From: Actinomycetota bacterium
GTDB lineage: Bacteria > Actinomycetota > Actinomycetes > S36-B12 > UBA5976
Direction of reading: 5' to 3'
NCBI GenBank assembly: GCA_016870575.1
Contig: VGBH01000015.1
Location: 1 to 33,316 of the forward strand
DNA length: 33,316 bases
In this document: piece after piece, positions 1 through 8,489 of the stretch
How the letters are laid out: each line of letters opens with the position of its first letter
Position numbering within the stretch: the stretch's first letter is position 1
The notes under the pieces: model-generated
The model's input: only the letters and a program-made list of their open reading frames with translations
Told to the model about the DNA's origin: nothing
Databases searched by the model: none
Position numbers and translations under genes: made by a program

Positions 1-2
1 AT

Positions 3-242
3 GGCAAAGTACATAGTGAACTGCCAATGACGCAAACTGAGTTCCATCACGCCAAACCAGTTTATGAAACGCTGCCTGGTTGGAAATCAGATATCACTGG
101 AGCCAGAAGCTTCAGCGACCTGCCCAAGACTGCGCAGGATTATGTGAAGTTCTTGGAAGAGCAATCTGGAGCGCCAATATCGGCGATCGGTGTAGGCCAA
201 GCTCGAGATGCCACGATTGTGCTGCGGGATTTAAGTAAATAA
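3..242 (+). CDS. purA: Adenylosuccinate synthetase, C-terminal part only (cut by window edge)
   Basis: The gene enters from the left edge, so only about the last 79 residues are visible. PurA joins IMP and aspartate using GTP, the first committed step to AMP, in the cytoplasm. The visible part carries the conserved PurA C-terminus: [20 protein letters not shown], then a W..DI.G.R.F.DLP..AQ.Y segment and a final [13 protein letters not shown] block. The frame is open from base 3, upstream of the first visible ATG at 27, and that ATG lies inside the conserved block, so it is not the start. The gene converges on the DUF1501 gene with only 9 nt between stop codons, and no terminator hairpin fits there. 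The identification is confident. Confidence 0.93.
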   Translation, partial: GKVHSELPMTQTEFHHAKPVYETLPGWKSDITGARSFSDLPKTAQDYVKFLEEQSGAPISAIGVGQARDATIVLRDLSK

Positions 243-251
243 CCGCAATTA

Positions 252-1481
252 TTAAAGCAGCGGAATTCGACCGCGCCAATTACCCAGTACCCGCTCAGCT
301 GGTGTTTGCAGCACTTTCTCAAGGATGGTGGCGTAAACATCCCTGAAGTCGGTTGTGACTGTGAGATCATCATTTTTCAAATTAGCTAGCGATGGTTGAT
401 CACCATAAAACCCACCTTTAACCTTTTCACCAATGACAAATACTGGACCAGAAGTTCCATGATCGGTTCCTTCAGATGCATTAGCCCGAACTCTTCGACC
501 AAATTCACTATAGACTAAAACCACCACATCTTGGCTACGCTGAGTTGATTTAAGTTGTGCCATGAACCTGGTAATGCCATCAGATACCACATCCAACAGC
601 ACTGATTGCGAATCTTTCCCATCAGCATGAGTATCAAAACCGCCTAATGATGCTGACCAAACTCGAGTTGGAGCGCCAGCTGCAATTAGTTTTGCCACCA
701 CATCAAGTTGCTGCGATAAATTAGTTTCGCCACCAGCATTGCCCCCAATTGAAGTTGGCAGATCAGGTGCTGCTGGGGCAGGTCCGCGCAAAATCGGGGT
801 GATATCGCTTGAAACAGTGAATAAATCTCGCATCGTCTGTGCTGCTAATGCTTGTAGTTCATTATCCGAGGTGCTGGGCGCAGATATTCGACGACAATCA
901 TTACCAACTGCGCCAGTTGGAATCCGCAATCCACCTAGCGGCAACACTGAACCAAATCCGTTAGCGCCAGCTAGTAGCGGGGGTAATACTGAGCCTAATG
1001 AAATTGCCAGCAGCGGATCGCGTGGTTGCGTTTCAATCCATCTTCCTAACCAACCAGTCTTAACCGCCGCTAATGTAGCCGATTGCCAAATTGCCATCGA
1101 AGTGAAATGGGAACGATCTGGATTGGGATAACCAACACCGCGCACAATTGCCACTTGGTTTTTCTGCCAAAATGAGAACAGTCCATCCATCGCACCATTG
1201 AGATACAAATCTTCAGCTAGCGGTAATACTTGATCAGGTGAATAGGCAATTCCAGGCCGCATCGCTTGATAGATTGGATCATTAACTGGCACTAATGTGT
1301 TTAGGCCATCATTGCCGCCATATAGCGTCACTACTACCAAAATCGGTGTGCCCAGCGGTAATGGTCGATCCATTGCCGCTTGGGCAATATCTTCAATAGT
1401 TAATGACGTGGCAACCGCACCTGCTGCACCGGCACCAAACACTTGCAGGAACTTTCGTCTGGTAATGGTATCCATCTGCAA
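252..1481 (-). CDS. DUF1501 family protein with Tat signal
   Basis: A 409-residue protein of the DUF1501 family, which is related in fold to alkaline phosphatase/sulfatase-like proteins but has no settled reaction. The N-terminus has a twin-arginine signal (TRRKFLQ at residues 7-13) followed by an Ala/Gly-rich hydrophobic stretch, so export through Tat is likely. Family landmarks are the LYGGNDGLNTLVP block near residue 55, DRSHFTSMAIWQSA, the GGFDTHADG segment, and SEFGRRVRANASEGTDHG near residue 335. Its start lies 5 nt after the stop of the DUF1800 gene on the same strand, so the two form an operon. DUF1800/DUF1501 pairs are common in bacteria and thought to act together in the envelope, but their substrate is unknown. 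Confidence 0.9.
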   Translation of the reverse strand: MQMDTITRRKFLQVFGAGAAGAVATSLTIEDIAQAAMDRPLPLGTPILVVVTLYGGNDGLNTLVPVNDPIYQAMRPGIAYSPDQVLPLAEDLYLNGAMDGLFSFWQKNQVAIVRGVGYPNPDRSHFTSMAIWQSATLAAVKTGWLGRWIETQPRDPLLAISLGSVLPPLLAGANGFGSVLPLGGLRIPTGAVGNDCRRISAPSTSDNELQALAAQTMRDLFTVSSDITPILRGPAPAAPDLPTSIGGNAGGETNLSQQLDVVAKLIAAGAPTRVWSASLGGFDTHADGKDSQSVLLDVVSDGITRFMAQLKSTQRSQDVVVLVYSEFGRRVRANASEGTDHGTSGPVFVIGEKVKGGFYGDQPSLANLKNDDLTVTTDFRDVYATILEKVLQTPAERVLGNWRGRIPLL

Positions 1482-1486
1482 TCCCC

Positions 1487-2791
1487 TTACGCGTTCACTA
1501 AATACTCAGGTGCATTAACTGCCAATAATGCAAGGCGTGCTGGATCTTTTCGCGCACCAGCAAACGCAAGCAACGTGCGATCAGACCACTGATAAACCCC
1601 TAACCAATCAGCCAGTGCGCCAATTCGCTCCGAATCTCTTAAGTCAGTAATTGGTGCCAGATTTGCTTCTCGCAATAGCGCGGTGGTGAATGAGATTCGG
1701 TTGTGAGCTGCTGCTGCAGATAACCAAGCTTGATCAACTGGCCAGCCACCCACGTTAGGCGGTTGGAATGGCAACTGACCTAATGCCACTAATCCAGTTC
1801 GTAACTGCGGCAAATTCTGATAATTACTTGGCTTAATGCTAAAAGCACGACAAATCGAAACAAACCAATCAACTGGTGATTTCACCATGGCGTGCTTTGG
1901 GTCAGTAATCGCGCTGCTGGTGCCAATGGCTTTAATCAGCGGCGCAATTTCTCGTGACTGAAATACGCTCTGCTGATTTATCCCAGTAACTGGGTGAGCG
2001 CTGGAGATAAATCGGTACCAAAGTCGCTCAGCAATAAATAATGCGCAGTCATCCCGAGTAACTAAATAGTCGCTTAGTGAATTAGCATCATATTTACCGG
2101 TAGTACCCAAAAAGGTGATCGAGGCATTGTGATGTTGTCTTGGATTAAAACTAACCGCCCCTGATGTTTTATTTACCTTATAGCCAGTTAATGCTTTTGC
2201 AGTTTCTCGCACATCATTTTCACTGTAGCGATTAACGCCAAGCACGAATAGCTCCATTAATTCGCGTGATAAATTCTCATTTGGTGCCCTTGAGGTATTT
2301 AGTTGCCCATCTAGCCAATAAATCAGCGCGCCATCATTAACCATCGCTTTAGACATGGCAGCAAAATTACCTAGCGCATGCTGACGCAGCGTTTGATTCT
2401 GATTAAACATCGGCAGCGCATCATCAACTTTGGTGTATGAAGTTGCCCAATGGCCATGCCAGAACCAAGTCATTCGCTCGGTTAAGCCGTGATCTGAGAT
2501 CACCATTCGGTCTAACCACCAAAATAGCAGAGTTTGAAATTGAGCTCGCTTATCCAACAAATAATTACCTAATTGGTCTGAGGTGTTAGGTGGCCGCCGA
2601 CCAGCATCATAAACATTTGGCAGTGGTTGATTGTCAGCAAAAATATCAAATTGCGGTTTAGTTAACAGCAGCTCTTGGACTTTTGGTAAGCCAAGGCTCA
2701 ACAGTCGGTTGAATTCACCAGGTCTAGGGCCAAAGCCAAAGCGATGACTTAGCCGAGAGATCGCTAATCGCTCTAGGGTGGTCATAGCCAA
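1487..2791 (-). CDS. DUF1800 family protein
   Basis: A 434-residue protein of the DUF1800 family, function not established. Seen directly: the N-terminal SRLSHRFGFGPRPGEFNRL block at residues 12-30, WFWHGHWATS near residue 109, the family signature NENLSRELMELFVLG at 171-185, then VRETAKALTGY, and the C-terminal LPFQPPNVGGWPVDQAWLS segment. No signal peptide is visible, unlike its Tat-exported DUF1501 partner, with which it forms a tight operon (5 nt gap). Co-export as a complex is possible but is inference. The ATG start is followed by a second ATG two codons on; both fit. Confidence 0.88.
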   Translation of the reverse strand: MAMTTLERLAISRLSHRFGFGPRPGEFNRLLSLGLPKVQELLLTKPQFDIFADNQPLPNVYDAGRRPPNTSDQLGNYLLDKRAQFQTLLFWWLDRMVISDHGLTERMTWFWHGHWATSYTKVDDALPMFNQNQTLRQHALGNFAAMSKAMVNDGALIYWLDGQLNTSRAPNENLSRELMELFVLGVNRYSENDVRETAKALTGYKVNKTSGAVSFNPRQHHNASITFLGTTGKYDANSLSDYLVTRDDCALFIAERLWYRFISSAHPVTGINQQSVFQSREIAPLIKAIGTSSAITDPKHAMVKSPVDWFVSICRAFSIKPSNYQNLPQLRTGLVALGQLPFQPPNVGGWPVDQAWLSAAAAHNRISFTTALLREANLAPITDLRDSERIGALADWLGVYQWSDRTLLAFAGARKDPARLALLAVNAPEYLVNA

Positions 2792-2834
2792 ACTCTACTG
2801 CGAGCAGATTCGTGACGAAAGGGAATCTGGCAAA

Positions 2835-2951
2835 TTAGCCAATGACCTGCACTGTGAATGCTCGGCCAACATAGGCTGCCCAATTCTTAGTTGGCTTAAC
2901 GTAGATTCTAAATTTGCTCTTACCAGAAAACGCTTGCAACAAAACTAAGAA
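2835..2951 (-). pseudogene. Orphan C-terminal coding remnant directly behind dcd
   Basis: The frame of dcd stays open for 38 codons after its TAA and ends at TAA 2835-2837. The translated text looks like protein rather than spacer: FSGKSKFRIYVKPT, then NWAAYVGRAFTVQVIG. Alternating hydrophobic beta-strand character with K/T/G turns resembles the last strands of an Ig-like or other beta-sandwich domain in secreted actinobacterial proteins. There is no start codon, and no longer frame leads into it because dcd occupies the upstream side. It could be the 3' stump of a deleted gene, a former C-terminal extension of dcd, or chance. Low to moderate confidence. Confidence 0.35.
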
Positions 2952-3533
2952 TTATTCCTTGATCTCAGTTCGATGGAAGTTCAAATGGGATCTTGATGGG
3001 GTCGGACCGCGCTGGCCTTGATACCTGGAGCCATAAACGGCTGAACCGTATGGGTGCTCTGCTGGTGAAGACAATCTGAATAAGCACAATTGTCCAATTT
3101 TCATCCCGGGCCAAAGCTTGATTGGCAGCGTTGCGACATTGCTTAGCTCAAGGGTGACATGGCCGGAGAATCCTGGATCAATGAAGCCAGCAGTGGAATG
3201 AGTTAACAGACCTAATCTGCCCAGCGATGATTTACCTTCCAACCGCCCGGCAATGTCATCGGGGAGCGTGATTACTTCATAAGTGGAAGCGAGCACAAAT
3301 TCACCCGGATGCAGCACAAATGCTTCATCAGCGGCAGTTTCAAATGGCCTAGTTAAATCGCTTTGCTCAGTTGCTGGATCAATAAATGGATAGCGATGAT
3401 TCTCAAAAGTGCGATAGAACCGGTCTAATCGAACATCAATACTGCTGGGCTGCACCATGCTTTCGTCATAGGGCTCAAGTTTTACACGGCCCGCGGCAAG
3501 TTCAGCTTTGATGTCTCGGTCACTTAATAGCAC
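2952..3533 (-). CDS. dcd: dCTP deaminase, probably bifunctional dCTP deaminase/dUTPase
   Basis: A 193-residue trimeric-dUTPase-fold enzyme. It deaminates dCTP; actinobacterial forms usually go straight to dUMP, supplying dTMP synthesis without free dUTP. Landmarks: MLLSDRDI at the start, [10 protein letters not shown] at 29-38, [19 protein letters not shown] at 99-117, and TLELSN with the likely catalytic Glu129. The C-terminal [10 protein letters not shown] segment is the usual nucleotide-closing tail. The start is GTG at 3533. The assignment as bifunctional is from family knowledge of mycobacterial Dcd, not proven here. After its stop the same frame continues open (see the remnant at 2835-2951). 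It is divergent from the secreted protein gene at 3821. Confidence 0.93.
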   Translation of the reverse strand: MLLSDRDIKAELAAGRVKLEPYDESMVQPSSIDVRLDRFYRTFENHRYPFIDPATEQSDLTRPFETAADEAFVLHPGEFVLASTYEVITLPDDIAGRLEGKSSLGRLGLLTHSTAGFIDPGFSGHVTLELSNVATLPIKLWPGMKIGQLCLFRLSSPAEHPYGSAVYGSRYQGQRGPTPSRSHLNFHRTEIKE

Positions 3534-3606
3534 GGGCGAAGCCTAGTTAGTAATGAGTTCGTTTCGATGGGTCAGCACCAGAATTACCCAAATTGCCCAC
3601 TCCTTA

Positions 3607-3634
3607 TTAAGAGGGTGTGATTAATAGGGTGTGG
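3607..3634. repeat. Tandem 14-bp direct repeat (two units)
   Basis: Two adjacent 14-mers, TTAAGAGGGTGTGA and TTAATAGGGTGTGG, match at 12 of 14 positions. They lie in the dcd / secreted-protein intergenic region. The shared AGGGTGTG core could be a regulator half-site, and its GGGTG could also pair with the CACCC of the hairpin region 30-50 nt downstream. Confidence 0.6.
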
Positions 3635-3648
3635 TGCTGATCTTCGCC

Positions 3649-3706
3649 GGTGCCACTTGCGGCACCCCCAAGTCCATAGCTACCCCCTTAGCTGCGCTTT
3701 TTGCGC
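3649..3706 (+). ncRNA. Candidate small structured RNA with C-rich hairpin loops (6C-like)
   Basis: Successive hairpins can be drawn here. The first is GGTGCC-ACTTGC-GGCACC (3649-3666), or alternatively ACTTG/CAAGT (3655-3659 with 3669-3673), whose loop ends in a C run. The second is AGCTA-CCCCCT-TAGCT (3678-3693), which puts five C in the loop. Four bases after it comes TTTTT (3698-3702), itself inside GCGC-TTTTT-GCGC (3694-3706). Two hairpins with C-run loops followed by a U-tract resemble the actinobacterial 6C RNA family, except that the runs here are five C, not six. It may instead be the 5' leader of the gene at 3821. No promoter was clearly identified. Confidence 0.35.
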
Positions 3707-3820
3707 GTATCGTGAGGAAATCGGCTCATCTCTTGGAATTTACTGAAGGATGCCTGAAATTAATCGGGCAAATCAGACAGAAGAGGTAAGGTTGTTAGGA
3801 AATGCAGGCAAACTACCACC

Positions 3821-4921
3821 ATGGAATTTAGCGGGATTAGAACTGCGGCTATTGCCGTTGCGATCTCGCTTGCCCTAGTTGCACCCGCCACTGCGATGAC
3901 ACCAAGTAACTCCACGCCTAGAAATACCACTAGCGAGAACTCAACTTCGGAGCGACGCTTCTTGCAAGATGATCTGACTTTAATTAGTCAGTTTGGTGGC
4001 GTGATCATTGGCGTTAACGGTAAAGGTGATCAGTTCGAAGGTTTTGGTAAGGGCTTTAACGTAGTTAGATCAATTGGGCTGGGTTATCCCATCTTTGGTT
4101 CGATGCGCGATGACTTATCACTAATTGCCAAATTTGGTGGTGTGATTACTGGCGTTAATGGGCCCGGCGATCAATATGAAGGATTTGCTCGGGGTTTCAG
4201 CGTTAACCGTTCATTGGCAGCAGGTTATGCGCTGCCAGCATTACCAAAACCAGCAACACCTAAACCTGCTAACAACCCAACTAGCAGCACGCAGCCCAAG
4301 GAAGAAACTGAGCCTGTACCAGTTGTGCCAAAAGAAGAAACTCGCAATCCAGGCGTTTATATCTCACCTCGCACATCTGCAATTACTGAAGGTTTCTCGC
4401 TCCCAATTTCAGTTAGCATTGTTGGACTAGAAGCCGCAAAAGCCAGTTTATTTTTAAATGACGGCAATAAGAGCTTCTTAATTGAAATTAAAGATGTGCC
4501 GCGAAATGGTCAATTAACTTTTATTACACCAGCTGCCATTGGTAGATATTTCGTTGTATTAAACACTGGTGAGCGCTCGGTCAATACTAGATTTGAAGTT
4601 AAGCCATTTGGCTTAACTGGCATCTTAATCATGGATGCCACCACGCCATCGACAATTGTGGTGCCAGCAGGTGATTTAGCAGTTAATTGGAAGATTGTGT
4701 TATTGCGAGATGGTAAAGCAGTGCAGTCTCGAACAATTACAGCTGATAACCGCGGCACTGAGATTCGATTTAATGTGCCAACTGGTGAAGCTCGTTATAC
4801 CGTGCAAGCTGAATATGAATATCAGGTACGAGATGCACGTACCAATGAAGTTGTGACGAAATTGCGCGTTTTTGAAGATCCTGCAGGTGGAGCGGTTTTA
4901 ACGAGAAATCCAAGCAGATAA
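3821..4921 (+). CDS. Secreted protein with two 47-residue repeats, function unknown
   Basis: A 366-residue protein. Residues 1-26 form a Sec signal peptide (hydrophobic AAIAVAISLALV, cleavage likely after ATA). Two repeats follow at about residues 50-89 and 97-136, each with DDL(T/S)LI..FGGVI.GVNG.GDQ(F/Y)EGF..GF and ending in a GY motif. Next comes a Pro/Thr/Lys/Glu-rich linker at about 138-175, and then a beta-rich C-terminal region (about 178-350) that reads like one or two Ig-like domains. No catalytic motif is recognised. The layout suggests an envelope-associated or wall-spanning protein. Start ATG 3821 is chosen because it gives a complete signal peptide. It stands alone, with a 31-nt gap before the purD -10-like region. 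Confidence 0.75.
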   Translation: MEFSGIRTAAIAVAISLALVAPATAMTPSNSTPRNTTSENSTSERRFLQDDLTLISQFGGVIIGVNGKGDQFEGFGKGFNVVRSIGLGYPIFGSMRDDLSLIAKFGGVITGVNGPGDQYEGFARGFSVNRSLAAGYALPALPKPATPKPANNPTSSTQPKEETEPVPVVPKEETRNPGVYISPRTSAITEGFSLPISVSIVGLEAAKASLFLNDGNKSFLIEIKDVPRNGQLTFITPAAIGRYFVVLNTGERSVNTRFEVKPFGLTGILIMDATTPSTIVVPAGDLAVNWKIVLLRDGKAVQSRTITADNRGTEIRFNVPTGEARYTVQAEYEYQVRDARTNEVVTKLRVFEDPAGGAVLTRNPSR

Positions 4922-4930
4922 TGGGCTGCT

Positions 4931-4966
4931 CTCGCCTAGAATTGCGCGAGGGTGGGTCTTAACCAT
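4931..4966 (+). promoter_or_regulatory. Possible purD promoter/leader
   Basis: A TAGAAT hexamer (4937-4942) lies within a CTCGC/GCGAG inverted repeat (4931-4935 with 4946-4950), 24 nt before the purD ATG. A closely similar CTAGAAT stands before purS (14556-14562), and CTAAAGT before purF. No good -35 box is seen, so this is a weak call. Confidence 0.25.
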
Positions 4967-6208
4967 ATGCGGATATTGGTAGTAGGTTCTGGCGGTCGCG
5001 AGCACGCTTTAGTGCATCGGTTAAAACAGGAAGGCAATACCCTTTTTGCAACCGGTGTTAATGCTGGCATTATTTCTGAACTCGGCATAGAAAACTGTTT
5101 TGCTATAGATATTGTTAACAGTTCAGCAGTTGTTGAGTTAGCAAATAACTTGAAAGTTGACTTAGTAGTAATTGGGCCAGAAGCTCCATTAGTTGCTGGT
5201 GTATCTAATGCGCTACGCGATAAGGGCATTCTTGTTTTTGGTCCAGATCAAGATGCAGCAAAGATTGAAGCTAGTAAAGCATTTGCTAAAGAATTGATGG
5301 TTGAACTTGAAATTCCAACAGCTCAATCAGTTACTTGCCAAAATGCACATGATGTTGTTAATGCAATCATCAAATTTGGTGCGCCTTATGTGATCAAGGA
5401 TGATGGTCTAGCTGCAGGTAAGGGTGTAGTTGTTACTGATAATCAAGCAGAAGCGTTAACACATGCGCAAACCTGCTTTCTAATGGGCAACAAAGTTGTA
5501 GTAGAGGAGTTTTTGACAGGGGAAGAGGTCAGTGTGCTTTGTGTGACAGACGGAGAAACTGTCTATCCGCTGTTGTCAGTTCAAGACTATAAACGTATAT
5601 TTGATGGCGATATCGGTCCTAACACTGGTGGTATGGGCGCATATTCACCGGTTTCTTGGTTTAGTAAAGAGTTTGAAACAGAAGTAGTTAATCAAATAGC
5701 ACAACCAATAGTGAATAAGTTGGCAAGTATGGGATCTCAATTTATTGGAGTTTTGTATTGTGGATTGATTCGAACAAATTCTGGACTAAAAGTCATTGAA
5801 TTCAATGCTAGATTTGGCGATCCTGAGACTCAAGTAGTTCTTGCGTTATTGCAATCCTCGCTTACTGATTTGTTGCACAAGGCAGCTAGTGCCGAATTAA
5901 ATGAGATTCCAGTACCAAGTTTTGCTGGAAGTGCTATAACAGTGGTGCTTGCATCTGCTGGATATCCGGAAAGCTCTCGAAGTGGGGATAAAATTTCAAT
6001 AGAAATCCCGCAAACTCCCAACCTGGTGGTATTTCACGCCGGCACAAAGATAGACAATGGGGCAGTGAAAACAGCTGGTGGTCGGGTGCTCGCCGTTACT
6101 GCAACTGGGTCCTCAATTGCTGAGGCAAGAAAATTGGCATATCAAGGTGTTGCTGGAATCAATTTTGCTGGAAGCCAATACCGATCTGATATTGGTTTAG
6201 GTAAGTGA
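4967..6208 (+). CDS. purD: Phosphoribosylamine-glycine ligase (GAR synthetase)
   Basis: An ATP-grasp ligase of 413 residues that joins 5-phosphoribosylamine and glycine to make GAR, step 2 of purine synthesis. Seen: MRILVVGSGGREHAL at the N-terminus, VIGPEAPLVAGV near residue 70, VIKDDGLAAGKGVVV near 142, and the metal/ATP motif FNARFGDPETQV near 282. I chose ATG 4967 over the in-frame GTG at 4952 because the family starts at MRILVVG and the extra GLNH residues have no parallel. A GAGGGTG lies upstream, though somewhat far. The gene heads a purD-purB-purC operon, with purB beginning 8 nt after its stop. Confidence 0.96.
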   Translation: MRILVVGSGGREHALVHRLKQEGNTLFATGVNAGIISELGIENCFAIDIVNSSAVVELANNLKVDLVVIGPEAPLVAGVSNALRDKGILVFGPDQDAAKIEASKAFAKELMVELEIPTAQSVTCQNAHDVVNAIIKFGAPYVIKDDGLAAGKGVVVTDNQAEALTHAQTCFLMGNKVVVEEFLTGEEVSVLCVTDGETVYPLLSVQDYKRIFDGDIGPNTGGMGAYSPVSWFSKEFETEVVNQIAQPIVNKLASMGSQFIGVLYCGLIRTNSGLKVIEFNARFGDPETQVVLALLQSSLTDLLHKAASAELNEIPVPSFAGSAITVVLASAGYPESSRSGDKISIEIPQTPNLVVFHAGTKIDNGAVKTAGGRVLAVTATGSSIAEARKLAYQGVAGINFAGSQYRSDIGLGK

Positions 6209-6216
6209 GGCTAGAG

Positions 6217-7632
6217 ATGACAATCAATGATGTGCTCGCAAGTAGATATTCATCACCAGAAATGATTGCCATTTGGTCACCTAAAGAGAAAATAAGGTTA
6301 GAACGTAAATTTTGGATTGAAGTACTAAAAGTTCAGGCAAAATATGGCATCAAAGTAGAAGATAATGTAATTGCTGCATATGAAAAACAAATCGATAACG
6401 TAAATCTTGAATCAATTGCAGCTCGTGAACGTGCAGTCAAGCACGATGTTAAAGCTCGAATAGATGAATTTAATGAACTAGCTGGTTATCAGCAAATACA
6501 CAAAGGTATGACTTCGAGAGATTTAACTGAAAATATTGAGCAGACCCAAATACTCTCTAGTTTAAATCTAATTGAGCAGCGATTTGTGGCAGTACTAAAC
6601 CAATTAGCGATAAAGGCGCAAGGCCATCGCGATTTAGCAATGGTGGCTCGCAGTCACAATGTTGCTGCTCAATTAACAACTTTAGGTAAAAGATTTGCAA
6701 GTACGATTGATGAAATACTTATTGGTTATACCGCGTTGCAAGAATTAATTGCCCGTTATCCTGCTAGAGGGATTTCAGGTCCAGTTGGCACTAAACAAGA
6801 TATGGCTAATTTGTTTGAGCAGGATTTAGTAAAAGTTTCAGACTTTGAATCAGACTTAATATCCTCGCTTGGGTTTAGCAGTATTTTGACCAGCACCGGC
6901 CAGATATATCCTCGATCACTTGATTATGAAGTTGCGAGTTTGCTGTATCAGTTATCTGCACCAATTTCCTCGTTAGCAATCACAATTAGATTAATGGCTG
7001 GCCATGAACTAGTAAGTGAAGGATTTTTGCCGGGTCAGGTTGGTTCATCTGCTATGCCGCACAAAATAAATGCCCGCTCATGTGAACGAATTAATGGTTT
7101 GCATCAGGTATTAAATGGATATGTGCAGATGTTGGCAGGCATTACGGGTAATCAATGGAATGAAGGCGATGTTTCATGCAGTGTTGTTCGTCGGGTAGCT
7201 CTGCCAGGGGTATTTTTTGCGCTAGATGGGATTATCGAAACTTCTCTAACCGTATTAGCAGGGTTTAAAGTTTTTGAACAGCAAGTTAAAGCAGAAGTAG
7301 ATAAATATTTACCATTTTTACTTACTACTGAGATTATGTTACTTCTAGTTAAAAGAGGTATTGGCAGAGAAATTGCCCATAAACAGGTGCAGAAGCACGC
7401 TTTAGCAGCGGCTGAAGAAATCCGAATTGGTAAACCAAACAACTTGTTTGAGCTATTAGTTTCTGATAGAGAGTTAAACATTCATCTAGAAACTTTAACT
7501 AATTTAGCCAGAGATTCACATGTACTTTTGGCAGGCGCAAAGATGCAAGTCGATACTATTGTTAATAAAGTTACGCAAATAACTAAGAAGAATCCAATAT
7601 CTGCTAATTATCAACCAGGTGCAATTCTGTAG
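6217..7632 (+). CDS. purB: Adenylosuccinate lyase
   Basis: A fumarase/aspartase-superfamily enzyme of 471 residues. It releases fumarate from SAICAR and from adenylosuccinate, so it acts in both IMP and AMP synthesis. Seen: the N-terminal SRYSSPEMIAIWSP block, KGMTSRDLTENIEQ near residue 97, ARSHNVAAQLTTLGKRF with a likely catalytic His, and the signature GSSAMPHKINARSCE with Ser277/Ser278 as the mobile-loop serines. A start at GTG 6205 would overlap the purD stop, but ATG 6217 is preferred because TGAGG sits 6 nt upstream and the family begins near there. Its TAG overlaps the GTG of purC by one base. Confidence 0.96.
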   Translation: MTINDVLASRYSSPEMIAIWSPKEKIRLERKFWIEVLKVQAKYGIKVEDNVIAAYEKQIDNVNLESIAARERAVKHDVKARIDEFNELAGYQQIHKGMTSRDLTENIEQTQILSSLNLIEQRFVAVLNQLAIKAQGHRDLAMVARSHNVAAQLTTLGKRFASTIDEILIGYTALQELIARYPARGISGPVGTKQDMANLFEQDLVKVSDFESDLISSLGFSSILTSTGQIYPRSLDYEVASLLYQLSAPISSLAITIRLMAGHELVSEGFLPGQVGSSAMPHKINARSCERINGLHQVLNGYVQMLAGITGNQWNEGDVSCSVVRRVALPGVFFALDGIIETSLTVLAGFKVFEQQVKAEVDKYLPFLLTTEIMLLLVKRGIGREIAHKQVQKHALAAAEEIRIGKPNNLFELLVSDRELNIHLETLTNLARDSHVLLAGAKMQVDTIVNKVTQITKKNPISANYQPGAIL

Positions 7633-8489
7633 TGGCAAATTGGAATTTACCCGCTGATTATCAGCACCTACACTCGGGAAAGGTTAGAGATTTATATCTA
7701 ACACCCAAAAATACTATTTTGCTAGTTGCTTCAGATCGAATTAGTGCCTTTGATTATGTATTACCTAACTTAATTCTCAATAAAGGCAAGATACTCACTG
7801 CGATTTCACTCTTTTGGTTTAATCAGTTATCTGTGCCTAATCACGTAATTTCAAATCAAGTTCCAAATGTTGTTGATGGTAGGGCAATAGAAGTAATGCG
7901 ACTCAATATGCTGCCCATCGAATGTGTGGTGCGAAAGTACTTAACTGGTTCGGCTTGGTTGGAATATCAAAAGACCGGACAGGTATGTGGATTGAAATTA
8001 CCGGTTGGTTTGAGTAATGGTTCAAAACTAGCTGAGCCAATATTTACCCCAGCAACAAAAGCTGATTTAGGAAAACACGATGAGAATATTGATTTTGAGA
8101 AGGTTGTTGAATTGATAGGTTCTGATTTAGCAAAACAAGTAAAAAATGAATCAATAAAGATATTTAATCAAGCAAGTAAACTTCTAGAGCGCGCGGGTTT
8201 TACCCTAATTGATACAAAGTTTGAGTTTGGACTTAATGATTTAGGTGAACTTGTGCTAGCTGACGAAGTGCTTACCCCTGATTCCAGTCGGATCTGCAAC
8301 GCTGTAGAGATGAAAGTTGGTGAGCTTCCATCTTCGTTCGATAAACAATTGGTGCGAAATTGGTTACTCGCAAATTGGGAGAAAGATAGTGGACTCCCTC
8401 CACCTGAACTACCAAATAACATTATTGAACTTACTGGTAATCGATATCAAGAAGTACTAAATCGCCTGCTTGAATCAGTAAATAAATAG
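7632..8489 (+). CDS. purC: SAICAR synthetase
   Basis: Phosphoribosylaminoimidazole-succinocarboxamide synthase of 285 residues. It joins CAIR and aspartate with ATP to give SAICAR, the substrate of PurB encoded just upstream. Seen: HSGKVRDLYL at residues 14-23 (ATP loop), VASDRISAFDYVLP, the LPIECVVRKYLTGSAWLEY block, and the VLADEVLTPDSSR motif that binds substrate and metal. The start is GTG 7632, sharing one base with the purB stop, so translational coupling is likely. It is the last gene of the purD-B-C block; a sugar-metabolism cassette follows after 71 nt. Confidence 0.96.
   Translation: MANWNLPADYQHLHSGKVRDLYLTPKNTILLVASDRISAFDYVLPNLILNKGKILTAISLFWFNQLSVPNHVISNQVPNVVDGRAIEVMRLNMLPIECVVRKYLTGSAWLEYQKTGQVCGLKLPVGLSNGSKLAEPIFTPATKADLGKHDENIDFEKVVELIGSDLAKQVKNESIKIFNQASKLLERAGFTLIDTKFEFGLNDLGELVLADEVLTPDSSRICNAVEMKVGELPSSFDKQLVRNWLLANWEKDSGLPPPELPNNIIELTGNRYQEVLNRLLESVNK

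Noticed and set aside
739-1131. 130-residue open frame opposite the DUF1501 gene
   Set aside because: It is antisense to strong family motifs and has low-complexity composition that mirrors the real gene.
3600-3760. ydaO-type c-di-AMP riboswitch before a secreted-protein gene
   Set aside because: Gene context would fit, but the conserved GGGGGACCCA and CCGAACCCG-like elements are absent.
4952-4966. GTG 4952 as purD start
   Set aside because: It adds five residues not seen in the family; ATG 4967 matches the usual N-terminus.
6205-6216. GTG 6205 as purB start
   Set aside because: ATG 6217 has a well-placed TGAGG and fits the family N-terminus better.
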